This document shows positions 8,013-16,017 of a stretch of 34,830 nt of DNA, piece after piece. Numbering within the stretch: the first letter of the stretch is position 1; each line of letters starts with the position of its first letter. The notes below the pieces were generated by a model. That model had not been told where the DNA came from. It was given only the letters and a program-made list of their open reading frames with translations, and searched no databases. Source of the DNA: Planctomycetota bacterium (lineage in GTDB: Bacteria; Planctomycetota; MHYJ01; WSZJ01); NCBI GenBank assembly GCA_009773755.1, contig WSZJ01000069.1, positions 1 through 34,830 of the forward strand, written 5' to 3'. The position numbers were made by a program, and so were the translations under genes.

Positions 8013-8873
8013 ATGCGCTTCATCGCCTTCGTCCTCGCGCTCGTGCTTCCGTCGGCCGCTCACGCGGGCTTCGGCTTCTCATACTCGCACTCGGGCAGCC
8101 ATTCGAGCTGGTCGGTCACCATCGGGATCGGCGGCTACGGAAGCGCCATCGTCCCCGGGTACAGGCGCGCCTACGGGCCGATCATTCACGCGCGCTGGCC
8201 GACTCCGGGCAACCGCTTCTATGCGACCACCGACGACGTCTGGTTCTACAACCCCTACAACCCGCCGAGCTACCGCACGTTCGGCCTCGTCTACCTCGAC
8301 GCCGACGGCAAGGTGACAGGCGTCTCCGAGTACCCGAAGTCCGGCCGCGGATTCGATTTCGACCTCACGATCCTGCAGCGCGAAGCGGCGCTTCGCGACA
8401 AAGGGCTGGGGCGCGCCGAAGCGGAGTCGAAGAAGGCGCGTTCGAAGGCGATCCAGGCGGGGCTTGCGTTCCTTCGCGAGCGCAACTATGTGGACGCCCA
8501 GACGGCGCTGAAGGACGCGGTGTGGAACGACCCGGACGACGGGCCGGCGCAGATGCTCTACGGATTCGCGCTTCTCGCCGCCGGCGACGTGGCGCCCGCA
8601 GCGAAGGCGACCCGGCGAGGGCTTGAATCGACGCCCGAATTCCGGCGAACGTGGGCGCGCCTGGCCGATCTCGTCCCGGACCGCGGCGAGCGCGACCGGA
8701 TTGCGGCGGATGTCGAGTCGCGGCTCAAAGCCGAGCCCGCGAATGTGAACGCGAGATTCCTCGCGGGGTGGATCCTGTTCTCGACGGGTGAAGCGGCGAA
8801 AGCGGGGGAACACTGGAAGCAGTTGCCCGAGGATTCACTGAGGGAGAGGTTGCTCAAGATGGCCGCCGAGTAG
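8013..8873 (+). CDS. Exported TPR-containing protein of unknown function
   Basis: Protein of 286 aa with a signal peptide (about 1-18, cleavage after AHA). The N-terminal mature part is rich in Gly, Ser, Tyr and aromatic residues (GFGFSYSHSGSHSSW...), then a compact region with YNPYNPPSYRTFG and LVYLDADGKVTGV. The C-terminal half (about 140-286) reads as tetratricopeptide-like helices (AIQAGLAFLRERNYVDAQTA, AQMLYGFALLAAGDVAPAAK, ARFLAGWILFSTGEAAKAG). GGAG at 8001-8004 fits the start at 8013; an ATG one codon earlier (8010) is equally possible. The longer in-frame upstream extension only translates the heptamer array and is rejected. Protein-protein interaction in the periplasm is the likely role, from the TPRs only. 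Confidence 0.82.
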   Translation: MRFIAFVLALVLPSAAHAGFGFSYSHSGSHSSWSVTIGIGGYGSAIVPGYRRAYGPIIHARWPTPGNRFYATTDDVWFYNPYNPPSYRTFGLVYLDADGKVTGVSEYPKSGRGFDFDLTILQREAALRDKGLGRAEAESKKARSKAIQAGLAFLRERNYVDAQTALKDAVWNDPDDGPAQMLYGFALLAAGDVAPAAKATRRGLESTPEFRRTWARLADLVPDRGERDRIAADVESRLKAEPANVNARFLAGWILFSTGEAAKAGEHWKQLPEDSLRERLLKMAAE

Positions 8874-8876
8874 TTT

Positions 8877-8925
8877 GTAGTGAGTAGGGAGTATTGAGTA
8901 GTGAGCAGGAGGTAGTGAGCAGGTA
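8877..8925. repeat. GTAGTGA heptamer array, left arm
   Basis: Exactly seven 7-mers (49 nt): GTAGTGA, GTAGGGA, GTATTGA, GTAGTGA, GCAGGAG, GTAGTGA, GCAGGTA. It begins 3 nt after the stop of the TPR gene. Confidence 0.9.
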
Positions 8926-8955
8926 CAGCATCCTCCTTGAAAAGCTCTTGTTGTT

Positions 8956-8987
8956 CCTACCCCCTACCTCCTACCCACTACTCACTA
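8956..8987. repeat. GTAGTGA heptamer array, inverted right arm (shared with 20771-20801)
   Basis: The reverse complement reads TAGTGAG, TAGTGGG, TAGGAGG, TAGGGGG. Positions 8956-8986 match 20771-20801 at 30 of 31 bases. It forms a hairpin with the arm at 8877-8925. Confidence 0.9.
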
Positions 8988-9029
8988 GGCCCTGCACCGG
9001 CGTTGCTCGCCGCCTCTCCCGACGCTCGC

Positions 9030-9035
9030 TATAAT
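9030..9035 (+). promoter_or_regulatory. -10 box (TATAAT) for a probably leaderless kinase mRNA
   Basis: Perfect TATAAT whose last base is 7 nt before the GTG at 9042, where transcription should begin. No Shine-Dalgarno lies between them. No convincing -35 is visible. Confidence 0.5.
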
Positions 9036-9041
9036 TCGCAG

Positions 9042-10412
9042 GTGAACGAAAATTCCTTCGGCGAACTCGCCGTCCAGCGCGGCTTACTTACCCTCCGCCA
9101 GCTCAACGAATGCCTCTCCCTTCAGCATTCGCTTCGCCAGCAGAAGAAGCACACGCCGAAGATCGCGACGATCCTGATCAAGAAGGGGCACATGACGGTC
9201 GAGCAGGCGCGGGATGTGATTGACGCGCAGCGCAAGGGCGGGGCGGCGCCGCAGGACGAAGGGCTGGACGAAATTGCGCTGGCGGACCAGCAGGACCTGT
9301 CGTTCGGCGCCGTCGCGATCGACCTGGGGCTCGTGACGATCGAGCAGGTCGACGAGTGCCTCATGGAGCAGCGCGTGCAGCGCGAGGCCGGGCCGCACCA
9401 CCGGCGGATCGCCGCGCTCATGGTCGACAAGGGTTACGTGACGAGCGAGCAGGGGAAGATGGTGCTGAAAGTGCAGCAGAAGAAGCGCGGGTACGAGCTG
9501 ATCCCGGGCTTCCGCATTCTCGGGCTCGTCGGGCGAGGCGCGATGGGCACGGTCTACAAAGCGCTTCAGGTCCGGATGGAGCGCGAGGTCGCGATCAAGA
9601 TCCTCTCGCCGAAATACTCTCACCGGCCGGAATTCGTGCAGCGGTTTTTCCGTGAAGCGCGCGCCGCGGCGAAGGTCTCGCACGCGAACATCATCCAGGG
9701 GATCGACGTCGGCGAGCACAACGGGCTGTACTACTTCGTGATGGAGTACGTCGAAGGAAGGACCGTCGGGCAGATCCTGGCGCGCGGCGAGGTCTTCGAA
9801 CCGCGTGAGGCGTGCGGCATCGTCAGGCAGGTGGCCAGCGCGATGGAAGCGGCCTGGATGGCGGGGCTGCTGCACAGGGACATCAAGCCGGACAACATCA
9901 TGGTGACCGACACGGGTGTCGCGAAACTCTGCGACCTCGGGCTCGCCAAGGCGATGGCAGGTGACCCGGACGAGACCGACCCGTACTTCGCCGTGGGGAC
10001 GCCGGACTACATTTCGCCCGAACAGTCCCTGGGCTCGGAAGACATCGACATCCGCAGCGACATCTACTCGCTCGGCGCGACCTTCTACCACATGGTGACC
10101 GGGCAGCTTCCCTTCATGGGCCACGACGCCGTCGCCGTCATGCGCAAGCACGCCACCGAGCCGCTGGTCCCGCCGCGAACGCGCCGTTCGTCGCTTCCGA
10201 TCGGCATCAATCTCGTGATCCTGAGAATGATGGAGAAGAACTCAGCGGCGCGGTATCAGCAGCCGGGGCAGCTGGTGCGCGACCTGGAGGCGATCGTCGC
10301 CGGACAGCAACCGCCGACGTTCCGGGCGGCCCTGGAGTTGGGCCCGGTGGGGCTCGCGTCGGGGGACGGGAAGGGGCCGAAGTTTCCGATTCTCAAGCGG
10401 TACAGGCGCTGA
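9042..10412 (+). CDS. Serine/threonine protein kinase with N-terminal MshEN-like (GspE-N) repeats
   Basis: Cytoplasmic protein of 456 aa. Residues 5-145 hold four copies of a ~24-residue helical motif, as in MshEN/T2SSE-N domains (SFGELAVQRGLLTLRQLNEC at 5, KIATILIKKGHMTVEQARDV at 40, SFGAVAIDLGLVTIEQVDEC at 87, RIAALMVDKGYVTSEQGKMV at 122). MshEN domains can bind c-di-GMP, but the usual leading Arg of RLG is Ser in copies 1 and 3. The Hanks kinase domain (about 157-430) is complete: Gly loop GRGAMGTVYKA (164-174), K186, E205, HRDIKPDN (278-285), D298 in DLG, and GTPDYISPEQ (319-328). No TM segment follows, unlike PknB-type kinases. GTG is chosen because the longer upstream frame reads the heptamer array. 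Substrate unknown. Confidence 0.9.
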   Translation: MNENSFGELAVQRGLLTLRQLNECLSLQHSLRQQKKHTPKIATILIKKGHMTVEQARDVIDAQRKGGAAPQDEGLDEIALADQQDLSFGAVAIDLGLVTIEQVDECLMEQRVQREAGPHHRRIAALMVDKGYVTSEQGKMVLKVQQKKRGYELIPGFRILGLVGRGAMGTVYKALQVRMEREVAIKILSPKYSHRPEFVQRFFREARAAAKVSHANIIQGIDVGEHNGLYYFVMEYVEGRTVGQILARGEVFEPREACGIVRQVASAMEAAWMAGLLHRDIKPDNIMVTDTGVAKLCDLGLAKAMAGDPDETDPYFAVGTPDYISPEQSLGSEDIDIRSDIYSLGATFYHMVTGQLPFMGHDAVAVMRKHATEPLVPPRTRRSSLPIGINLVILRMMEKNSAARYQQPGQLVRDLEAIVAGQQPPTFRAALELGPVGLASGDGKGPKFPILKRYRR

Positions 10413-10421
10413 CTCACCCTT

Positions 10422-10450
10422 TGTTAATCGCAATGCGGCCGAGTGTTAAT
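10422..10450 (+). promoter_or_regulatory. TGTTAAT direct repeat, 22-nt spacing
   Basis: TGTTAAT occurs at 10422-10428 and 10444-10450. The start-to-start distance is 22 nt, two helical turns. It lies between the kinase stop and the methyltransferase and resembles the TTAAT half-site at 11141. It may be a regulator-binding site. Confidence 0.4.
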
Positions 10451-10475
10451 TCTTGCGTGGAACAATCATCTTTGG

Positions 10476-11144
10476 ATGGAACATTCACCCGCCGGGATCG
10501 ACGAAGAAACGACCAGGATCTACGAAGGTTGGCGGAACAAGTATGCGCGGGAAAAGGAACGGTGTAGCGGCTACGACGAGCACTACGCGGGCGCGCCGGG
10601 CCGGCGATGTTCGAGCTGGCTGGACACCTGGATGGTGGGGAAGGCGCTGAAGGGGCTAGCGCGTGAAGCGCTGGTGCTGGACTCGCCGTGCGGCGGAGGA
10701 CGGGTAAGCCGGGGGCTGCGCCGGTACGGACTTCGGCCGATCGTGGCGGACTATTCGCCGTGGATGGTGAAGGAGTCTCTCCCCGGGACGGCGGGAGGGG
10801 TGCGGCTGGACGCGATGAGGCTGCCGTTCCGGGACCGGGCATTTCGTGCGTCCGTCTGTTTCCGGTTTCTGCACTCCGTCCCGCCGGCGATGCGGCTGGC
10901 TGCGATTCGGGAGCTCGGGCGGGTGTCGGTGGTTGTGGTCTTGAATTACCTGAACGCGGTCTCGATGAGAAACCTGCGGCGCTTCTGGTTCGGGGGGAAG
11001 CAGCTGACGAAGCGGGTGACGGAACCGCAGGCGATTGCGGAAGTGGAGGCGGCGGGGCTGAAAGTGACGAGATGCGTGTACAAGCTGAGGTTTTTCTTTG
11101 AAGACTTTGTGGTGGTGGCCCAAAAGCCCGAGGGCGCATCTTAA
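10476..11144 (+). CDS. Class I SAM-dependent methyltransferase, substrate unknown
   Basis: Protein of 222 aa. The Rossmann-fold SAM-binding motif I reads VLDSPCGGGRVSRGL (about 67-81). It is followed by a strand ending in an acidic residue (PIVADYSPWMV), a DAMRLPFRD segment typical of Methyltransf_11/25 motif II, and a FRFLHSVPPAMRLAAIRELGRV segment after motif III. The C-terminal region has EVEAAGLKVTRCVYKLRFFFEDF. The ATG at 10476 is preferred; a GTG at 10443 would add 11 residues and no Shine-Dalgarno separates them. The gene ends inside the promoter of the two-component operon: its TAA stop overlaps the first TTAAT half-site. Substrate cannot be read from sequence; small molecule or lipid is likeliest. 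Confidence 0.8.
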   Translation: MEHSPAGIDEETTRIYEGWRNKYAREKERCSGYDEHYAGAPGRRCSSWLDTWMVGKALKGLAREALVLDSPCGGGRVSRGLRRYGLRPIVADYSPWMVKESLPGTAGGVRLDAMRLPFRDRAFRASVCFRFLHSVPPAMRLAAIRELGRVSVVVVLNYLNAVSMRNLRRFWFGGKQLTKRVTEPQAIAEVEAAGLKVTRCVYKLRFFFEDFVVVAQKPEGAS

Positions 11145-11175
11145 TGAAATGGTAATCTGCCGATCAGACTACAAT
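11140..11175 (+). promoter_or_regulatory. Promoter of the two-component/glycan operon with OmpR/PmrA-type direct repeat
   Basis: CTTAAT (11140-11145) and GGTAAT (11151-11156) are spaced 11 nt start to start. They lie 13 nt upstream of a -10 box TACAAT (11170-11175), and the -35 position has no consensus. This is the class II layout used by OmpR-family activators and resembles the PmrA box (CTTAAT-N5-CTTAAT). The leader to the ATG at 11287 would be about 105 nt. Confidence 0.5.
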
Positions 11176-11286
11176 CATCCTGCAGGCGGTAACGTCCCGG
11201 GCAGCCCCATGCGCCACCAGCCACCTCATCCGCCCGGCCCTGCCGATGTCCACGCCCGTCGCTCCTCCCCGGGAGAACCCCGCCCC

Positions 11287-11961
11287 ATGCGCATCCTCCT
11301 CGTCGAAGACGAACCCAAGGTCGCTTCCTTCATCGCCCGCGGCCTGAAATCCGAGAGCTACACCGTCGACACCGCTTCCGACGGCGTGGAGGCGGAGCAC
11401 CTGGCGATTACCGAGCCCTACGACCTGGTCGTCCTGGACATCGTTCTTCCGGGGAAGGACGGGCTCGAGGTCCTCCGCTCGATTCGCGAGAAGAACCTGC
11501 ACACGCCGGTGCTGCTCCTGAGCGCGCGCGGCCGCGTGCAGGATCGCGTCAACGGGCTCGACGCGGGCGCCGACGACTACCTTACCAAGCCGTTTTCATT
11601 CGACGAGCTCGTCGCCCGCGTCCGCGCCCTGCTGCGCCGCGGCCGCGGCGATGGCGCCGTGGTCCTCACGATCGGCGACCTCACTCTCGATCCCGCCAAA
11701 CACCGGGTCACGCGCGGGGGCTTCCCGGTCGACCTGACGCCGAAGGAATTCGGGTTGCTCGAGTATTTCATGCGAAATCCCGACCGCGTCCTCACCCGCA
11801 CCATGATTGCCGAGCACGTCTGGGACCATCACTTCGACTCCGGCACCAACGTCATCGACGTCTACGTGAAACACCTCCGCGACAAGGTGAACAGGAACGG
11901 CGATGGAGAGATCATCCAGACCGTCCGGGGCGTCGGCTACCGGATGATGCCGGCGCCATGA
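11287..11961 (+). CDS. OmpR/PhoB-family response regulator
   Basis: DNA-binding regulator of 224 aa. The receiver (1-118) has E7/D8 in the acidic pocket, phosphoacceptor D51 (VVLDIVLPG), S79 in place of the usual Thr, and K101 in YLTKPF. A linker is followed by the winged-helix effector domain (about 126-222) with LTPKEFGLLEYFMRNP, the recognition region TNVIDVYVKHLRDK and the wing TVRGVGYRM. It groups by eye with the CusR/QseB/PmrA type. The long in-frame upstream extension was dropped in favour of the canonical MRILLVEDE start. It overlaps the kinase gene by ATGA. It probably controls its own operon through the direct repeat at 11140. Confidence 0.94.
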   Translation: MRILLVEDEPKVASFIARGLKSESYTVDTASDGVEAEHLAITEPYDLVVLDIVLPGKDGLEVLRSIREKNLHTPVLLLSARGRVQDRVNGLDAGADDYLTKPFSFDELVARVRALLRRGRGDGAVVLTIGDLTLDPAKHRVTRGGFPVDLTPKEFGLLEYFMRNPDRVLTRTMIAEHVWDHHFDSGTNVIDVYVKHLRDKVNRNGDGEIIQTVRGVGYRMMPAP

Positions 11962-13340
11962 AACACCTCCGGACCATCCGCTGGAGGATCGCCGCGTGGG
12001 CGGCGGGGCTCTCGCTGCTCGCGCTGAGCCTGCTGGCCGGGTATTTCTACTACCGCATGGTCAGAAACCTGGACCGGCAGATCGAGAGGTTCGTGGAAGA
12101 GGAGGTGCATGAGGCGGAGGCCGTCCTGGCCGTCGGCGACGCGAACCTGATCGAGGACCTGAGCGCGGAGGAGAGCGCGCACGATCGCGCGGGCATCTGG
12201 TTCGTGCTCCGCGATGGCGACGGCGCGGAGCTCTTTCGCAGCTCGGCTCTCAAGCCGGGCGACCTGGCCTTTACCGGCGAAATGCGCGAACTCCTCCGCT
12301 CGAATCGGCGCACCTGGTCGTCCGAGTCGGTACAGAGCAGGTACGCTCGCATGCGCACGACGAAGTACGAGTTCGCGGACGGGCGAACGCGCTATTTCCA
12401 GGCGGCGTTCTCCGAAAGCGTCGCCGCGGAGACGCGCGAGACCTTCCTGGGCCAGCTCCTCCTCGCCGTCGTCCCCTTCGTACTGCTCGCCCTCCTCGGC
12501 GGCTTCTTCGTCGCACGCCGGGCGACGGCGCCCATCGACGACATCGCCGCCGCCGCCGTGCGCATCCAGTCGACCGGCCTGGGAGAACGGATCAAGCTGC
12601 GCGGCACCGGCGATGAGCTGGACCAGCTCGCCGTCGTCCTGAACGAAACCTGGGCCGCGCTCGAAGAGTCGTTCCGGCGCGTCCGGGATTTCTCGGCGAG
12701 CGCTTCACACCAGCTGAAGACGCCGTTGACCGTAATCCGGGGGGAAGCGGAGCTGCTGCTGCGCGACCGGCCGGACGACCCGGACATCGCGCGATTCGCG
12801 GTGATCGCGGACGAGGCTGCGCGTCTGGCGCGGATGGTGGACCAGCTGCTCTTCCTCGCCCGCGCGGACGCGGAGCACGTCGCGGTGGCGCTGGCGCCCG
12901 TTGAACTGAAGACACTGGTCGAGGCGGGGTTCCGGCGGATCGAGCCGTATGTCACGGTGAAGAAGCTGAAGGTGACCACGAAGCTGGACGGCGCGCCGGA
13001 CGCGCTGGGCAACGACTCGCTTCTCGGGACGGCGGTGCAGAACCTGCTCGACAACGCGGCGAAGTACGCGCCGGAGGGGGGGCGGCTGCGAGTGGGATGG
13101 GAGGCCGTGGAGGCGATCGTGGCCCTGGAGATCGAAAACGACGGGAAGGAAATCCCCGCGGCGGAGCGCGAGAGCATCATGCAGCGATTCTCGAGCGCGG
13201 GGGACCGGCCGGGACAGGGCGCGGGGCTCGGCCTCGCCGTGGCCCGCGAAATTGCGGTGCTGCATAAGGGCCGGCTCGTCGCGCTCGACCCGCGCGACGG
13301 AATGGGCGTGCGGTTCCGGCTGGAGATTCCGCGCGCATGA
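11958..13340 (+). CDS. Sensor histidine kinase, partner of the upstream regulator
   Basis: Inner-membrane kinase of 460 aa. TM1 is about 12-33, the periplasmic sensor region about 34-163, and TM2 about 164-186. A HAMP linker follows (188-240), then HisKA with H251 (SASHQLKTPL), and HATPase_c with N-box QNLLDNAAKY (361-370), a degenerate G1 (ENDGKEIP), F box MQRFSS and G2 GAGLGLA (421-427). The sensor region starts with an acidic patch (FVEEEVHEAE, 45-54) containing an ExxE (E49-E52), the motif type used by PmrB for Fe3+; this is only suggestive. The start overlaps the regulator stop (ATGA) and the stop overlaps the next start (ATGA), so it is cotranscribed with glycan genes. Confidence 0.93.
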   Translation: MKHLRTIRWRIAAWAAGLSLLALSLLAGYFYYRMVRNLDRQIERFVEEEVHEAEAVLAVGDANLIEDLSAEESAHDRAGIWFVLRDGDGAELFRSSALKPGDLAFTGEMRELLRSNRRTWSSESVQSRYARMRTTKYEFADGRTRYFQAAFSESVAAETRETFLGQLLLAVVPFVLLALLGGFFVARRATAPIDDIAAAAVRIQSTGLGERIKLRGTGDELDQLAVVLNETWAALEESFRRVRDFSASASHQLKTPLTVIRGEAELLLRDRPDDPDIARFAVIADEAARLARMVDQLLFLARADAEHVAVALAPVELKTLVEAGFRRIEPYVTVKKLKVTTKLDGAPDALGNDSLLGTAVQNLLDNAAKYAPEGGRLRVGWEAVEAIVALEIENDGKEIPAAERESIMQRFSSAGDRPGQGAGLGLAVAREIAVLHKGRLVALDPRDGMGVRFRLEIPRA

Positions 13341-14977
13341 GCCTGGGCGCCCCGACCGTACCGATGGATTCCGCCGGGCGCGCGCCATGGCTGGTCCTGG
13401 CTGCGGCGGCGCTGCTCTTCTTCTGGCAGCTCGGCGCCCGCCCGCTGTACGCAACCGATGAGGGGCGCTACGCGCTCGCGGGACGCGAAATGCTGGAGAG
13501 CGGCAAATGGATCGTGCCGACGTTGACGGGCGTGCCGTATCTCGACAAGCCGCCGATGATGTACTGGCTTGAAGCGGCGGGGATGGCGGTGTTCGGGAAA
13601 AACGAATTCGGCGCACGATTCTTCATGGCGGCCGTCGCGCTGTTCGGGGTCTGGCTCGCGTTCCTGCTCGGGAAGGAAACGGCAGGAAGCGGTGCGGGGG
13701 TCGCGACGGCCGCGATCCTCGCGTCGTCGGCGCTCTACGTGATCCTCTCGCGCATCCTCCTGACCGACATGCTGCTTTCAGTCGCGATCCTGGGGGCGTA
13801 CACGGGGTTCTGGAGGGCATGGAAGGGGAAGAGCGGGGCGATGGCGATGTGGGTATCGTTGGCGCTCGCGTTCCTGTCCAAGGGTCCGGTCGGTCCCGCG
13901 CTTTTCGTGTTCGGCGCGGCGCCGTGCTGGTGGCTGGCGCCCGAGAGGCCGCCGCTGAAATCCTTCCGGCCCGTGCTCGGCCCCCTCGTCTGGGCCCTGA
14001 TCGCCCTTCCCTGGACCGTGACGGTCTGCATGAAGGTCCCCTCTTACTTCGAGTTCTTCTTCTGGCGCGAGAATGTGCAGGCGCTCGGTTCGAGTTCGGT
14101 GCATCACCCGAAGCGGTGGTACTACTCGCTCTATGGGTCCCTCGGCGGGTTCGCGCCGTGGACGCTGCTCCTGCCTGCGGCGCTGGCAGGAGCATGGAAG
14201 GAAGTGCGCGCAAAGGGGCGCGCTGCGGACCCTGCGCTGCTTCTGGCGCTTTGCTGGGCGGGAACAACCCTGGCGGTGTTCACCCTCTCGTCTTCCAAGC
14301 TCCCCACCTATTTCCTTCCGATGATGCCGGCGCTTGCCCTCCTCGTCGCAAGGAGCCTTTGCGCGCCCGACGGGACAAGGCGGTCGGCGGCGTGGACGCT
14401 GGGAGCGCTGGCGGCACTCGCGCCGGTCGCCGCCGTGGTCGCCCTGATCGTCGACAAGCAGGGCCTCGTCACCTTCTGGATCCCCATCGCCGCCGTCGCA
14501 GCCGCAGCCGGCTTCGCCGCCGCAGCGAGGTTCCTCATTCTCGGCCGTCCGCCCGCGGCGCTGCAGGCCGCCGTCGCCGGCCTCGCGATCGCGGCTCTAC
14601 CCGGCGCTCTTGCCCTGGGGCCCTTCCACAACAGACGCAGCCCCGCGTCGATCATCGCCCGCAACGCAGATGCCCTCCGCTCCGCCGACGCGATCCTCAA
14701 CGACGGCGATCGCGTGGGATTCGTCGAGTGGGCCCTGCGCGTTCCCGTCACCTACCTCGGCAATCCCCACGACTTCCTCTCGGGACGAAACCTCGCGCCC
14801 GACGAGGGCCGCTTCCTCAATAATGACCAGATCCCCGCTTTCCTCGACGCCCACCCGCGGACCTTCCTGCTCATGGCGGCGAGGAAGCGCAAGGACGTGC
14901 AGAAAGAATTTCCGTCGTTCCGCGAAGTCGATTCGGACCAGGGCCATGTCCTTCTGATTTCCACGGAGACCAGATGA
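13337..14977 (+). CDS. ArnT/PMT-family lipid-linked sugar glycosyltransferase
   Basis: Polytopic GT-C enzyme of 546 aa with about 12 hydrophobic helices in the first ~435 residues and a soluble periplasmic C-terminal part. Features line up with E. coli ArnT: the first-loop acidic motif ATDEGRYALAGREMLESGKW followed by YLDKPPMMYW, a SKGPVGPALF segment, and the PSYFEFFFWRENVQAL...HHPKRWYYSLYG loop. ArnT takes 4-amino-arabinose from undecaprenyl phosphate and adds it to lipid A in the periplasm; the donor sugar and acceptor here are unknown. It overlaps the sensor kinase stop and the next start (both ATGA). An alternative start lies 9 codons downstream (13364). The position next to a two-component pair resembles pmrAB-arn regulation. 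Confidence 0.88.
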   Translation: MSLGAPTVPMDSAGRAPWLVLAAAALLFFWQLGARPLYATDEGRYALAGREMLESGKWIVPTLTGVPYLDKPPMMYWLEAAGMAVFGKNEFGARFFMAAVALFGVWLAFLLGKETAGSGAGVATAAILASSALYVILSRILLTDMLLSVAILGAYTGFWRAWKGKSGAMAMWVSLALAFLSKGPVGPALFVFGAAPCWWLAPERPPLKSFRPVLGPLVWALIALPWTVTVCMKVPSYFEFFFWRENVQALGSSSVHHPKRWYYSLYGSLGGFAPWTLLLPAALAGAWKEVRAKGRAADPALLLALCWAGTTLAVFTLSSSKLPTYFLPMMPALALLVARSLCAPDGTRRSAAWTLGALAALAPVAAVVALIVDKQGLVTFWIPIAAVAAAAGFAAAARFLILGRPPAALQAAVAGLAIAALPGALALGPFHNRRSPASIIARNADALRSADAILNDGDRVGFVEWALRVPVTYLGNPHDFLSGRNLAPDEGRFLNNDQIPAFLDAHPRTFLLMAARKRKDVQKEFPSFREVDSDQGHVLLISTETR

Positions 14978-16012
14978 TCCGCTTCGGCGTCATCGGCTGC
15001 GGCCACTGGGGCCGCAACTACGTCCGGCTGCTGCACGAGCTGGGCGACGCGGCCCGGCTGGTCGAAATCTGCGATGAGAACCGCGCGGGACTCGAGGTTC
15101 TGCGGAAGCGCTTTCCGCTCGTGAACGCGACGACGAATGCGGAGCAGGTGATTGCGAATCCCGGGGTGGACGCGGTCGTGATCGCGACGCCGGCGGGATC
15201 GCACGCGGCGCTGGCGGAGAAGGCGCTGGCGGCGGGGAAGCACGTGCTGCTGGAGAAGCCGCTGGCGGCGACGCTGAAGGACGCGGTGAGGATTCACCGG
15301 ATGGGGCAGGACACGAAGCGCGTGCTGATGGTCGGGCACACGTTCCGGTACAACGACGCGGTGCGGAAGGTGAAGGAGCTGGTCTCGAAGCCGGAATTCG
15401 GGAAGACCTACTACATGTCCTCGCGGCGGAATCACCTCGGGCTGATCCGGCCGGACGTCTCGGCGGTCTGGGACCTCGCGCCGCACGATATCGAGATCTT
15501 CTCGTTCCTCGCCGGCGAGCAGCCCGTGACGGTCAGCGCCGTGGGCGCCTGCTTCCTGAAGCCGGGAAGGCAGGACGTCGCGTTTGCGACTCTCACCTAC
15601 CCCAACGGCGTGATCGGGAACATCCAGGTCTCGTGGATCGACTCGAACAAGGTCCGCGAGGTCGTCGTGATAGGCGACCGCCAGCGCATCGTCTTCGACG
15701 ACATCAACGGGCTCGAGCCGGTGCGCATCTTCGACAAGGGCGCGGAGATTCAGGGGGACGTGAACTCGTTCGGCGAGTTCAAGCTCCAGCTGCGCGACGG
15801 CGACATCCGGTCGCCGAAGGTCGAGATGCGCGAGCCTCCGCACCCAGCTCGAGCAATTCTGCGAATGCGTCCGGGAAGGCAAGCCGCCCCTGACGGGCGG
15901 AGCCGAAGGGGCGGACGTCGTCGCCGTGCTGGAGGCGATCGACCGCTCGATGGCGTCGCGCGGGGCGCCCTCCCAGGTCGAGACATGGCGGCAGACGGAG
16001 GCGAAAAAGTAG
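14974..16012 (+). CDS. Gfo/Idh/MocA-family nucleotide-sugar dehydrogenase, frameshifted near 15835
   Basis: NAD(P)-dependent oxidoreductase of about 345 aa when repaired. The N-terminal Rossmann fold has GVIGCGHWGRN (5-15), then EKP (94-96) and WDLAPHDIEIF (166-176, catalytic-region His171). The family C-terminal end (LRTQLEQFCECVREGKPPLT) is read only in the +1 frame from 15836 and stops at TAG 16010-16012, 5 nt before the next gene. In the original frame translation after E287 becomes Arg/Pro-rich. Homologues read EPLR here, so one base inserted or two lost explains it: sequencing error, real mutation or programmed shift. GnnA and WlbA/WbpB relatives oxidise C3 of UDP-HexNAc(A), providing the ketone for a DegT aminotransferase such as the one at 18617. 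The start overlaps the ArnT-like stop (ATGA). Confidence 0.88.
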
Positions 16013-16017
16013 CGGCG

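Noticed and set aside
8877-8987. CRISPR array
   Set aside because: Units are contiguous 7-mers with no spacers, degenerate from unit to unit, and no cas genes are present.
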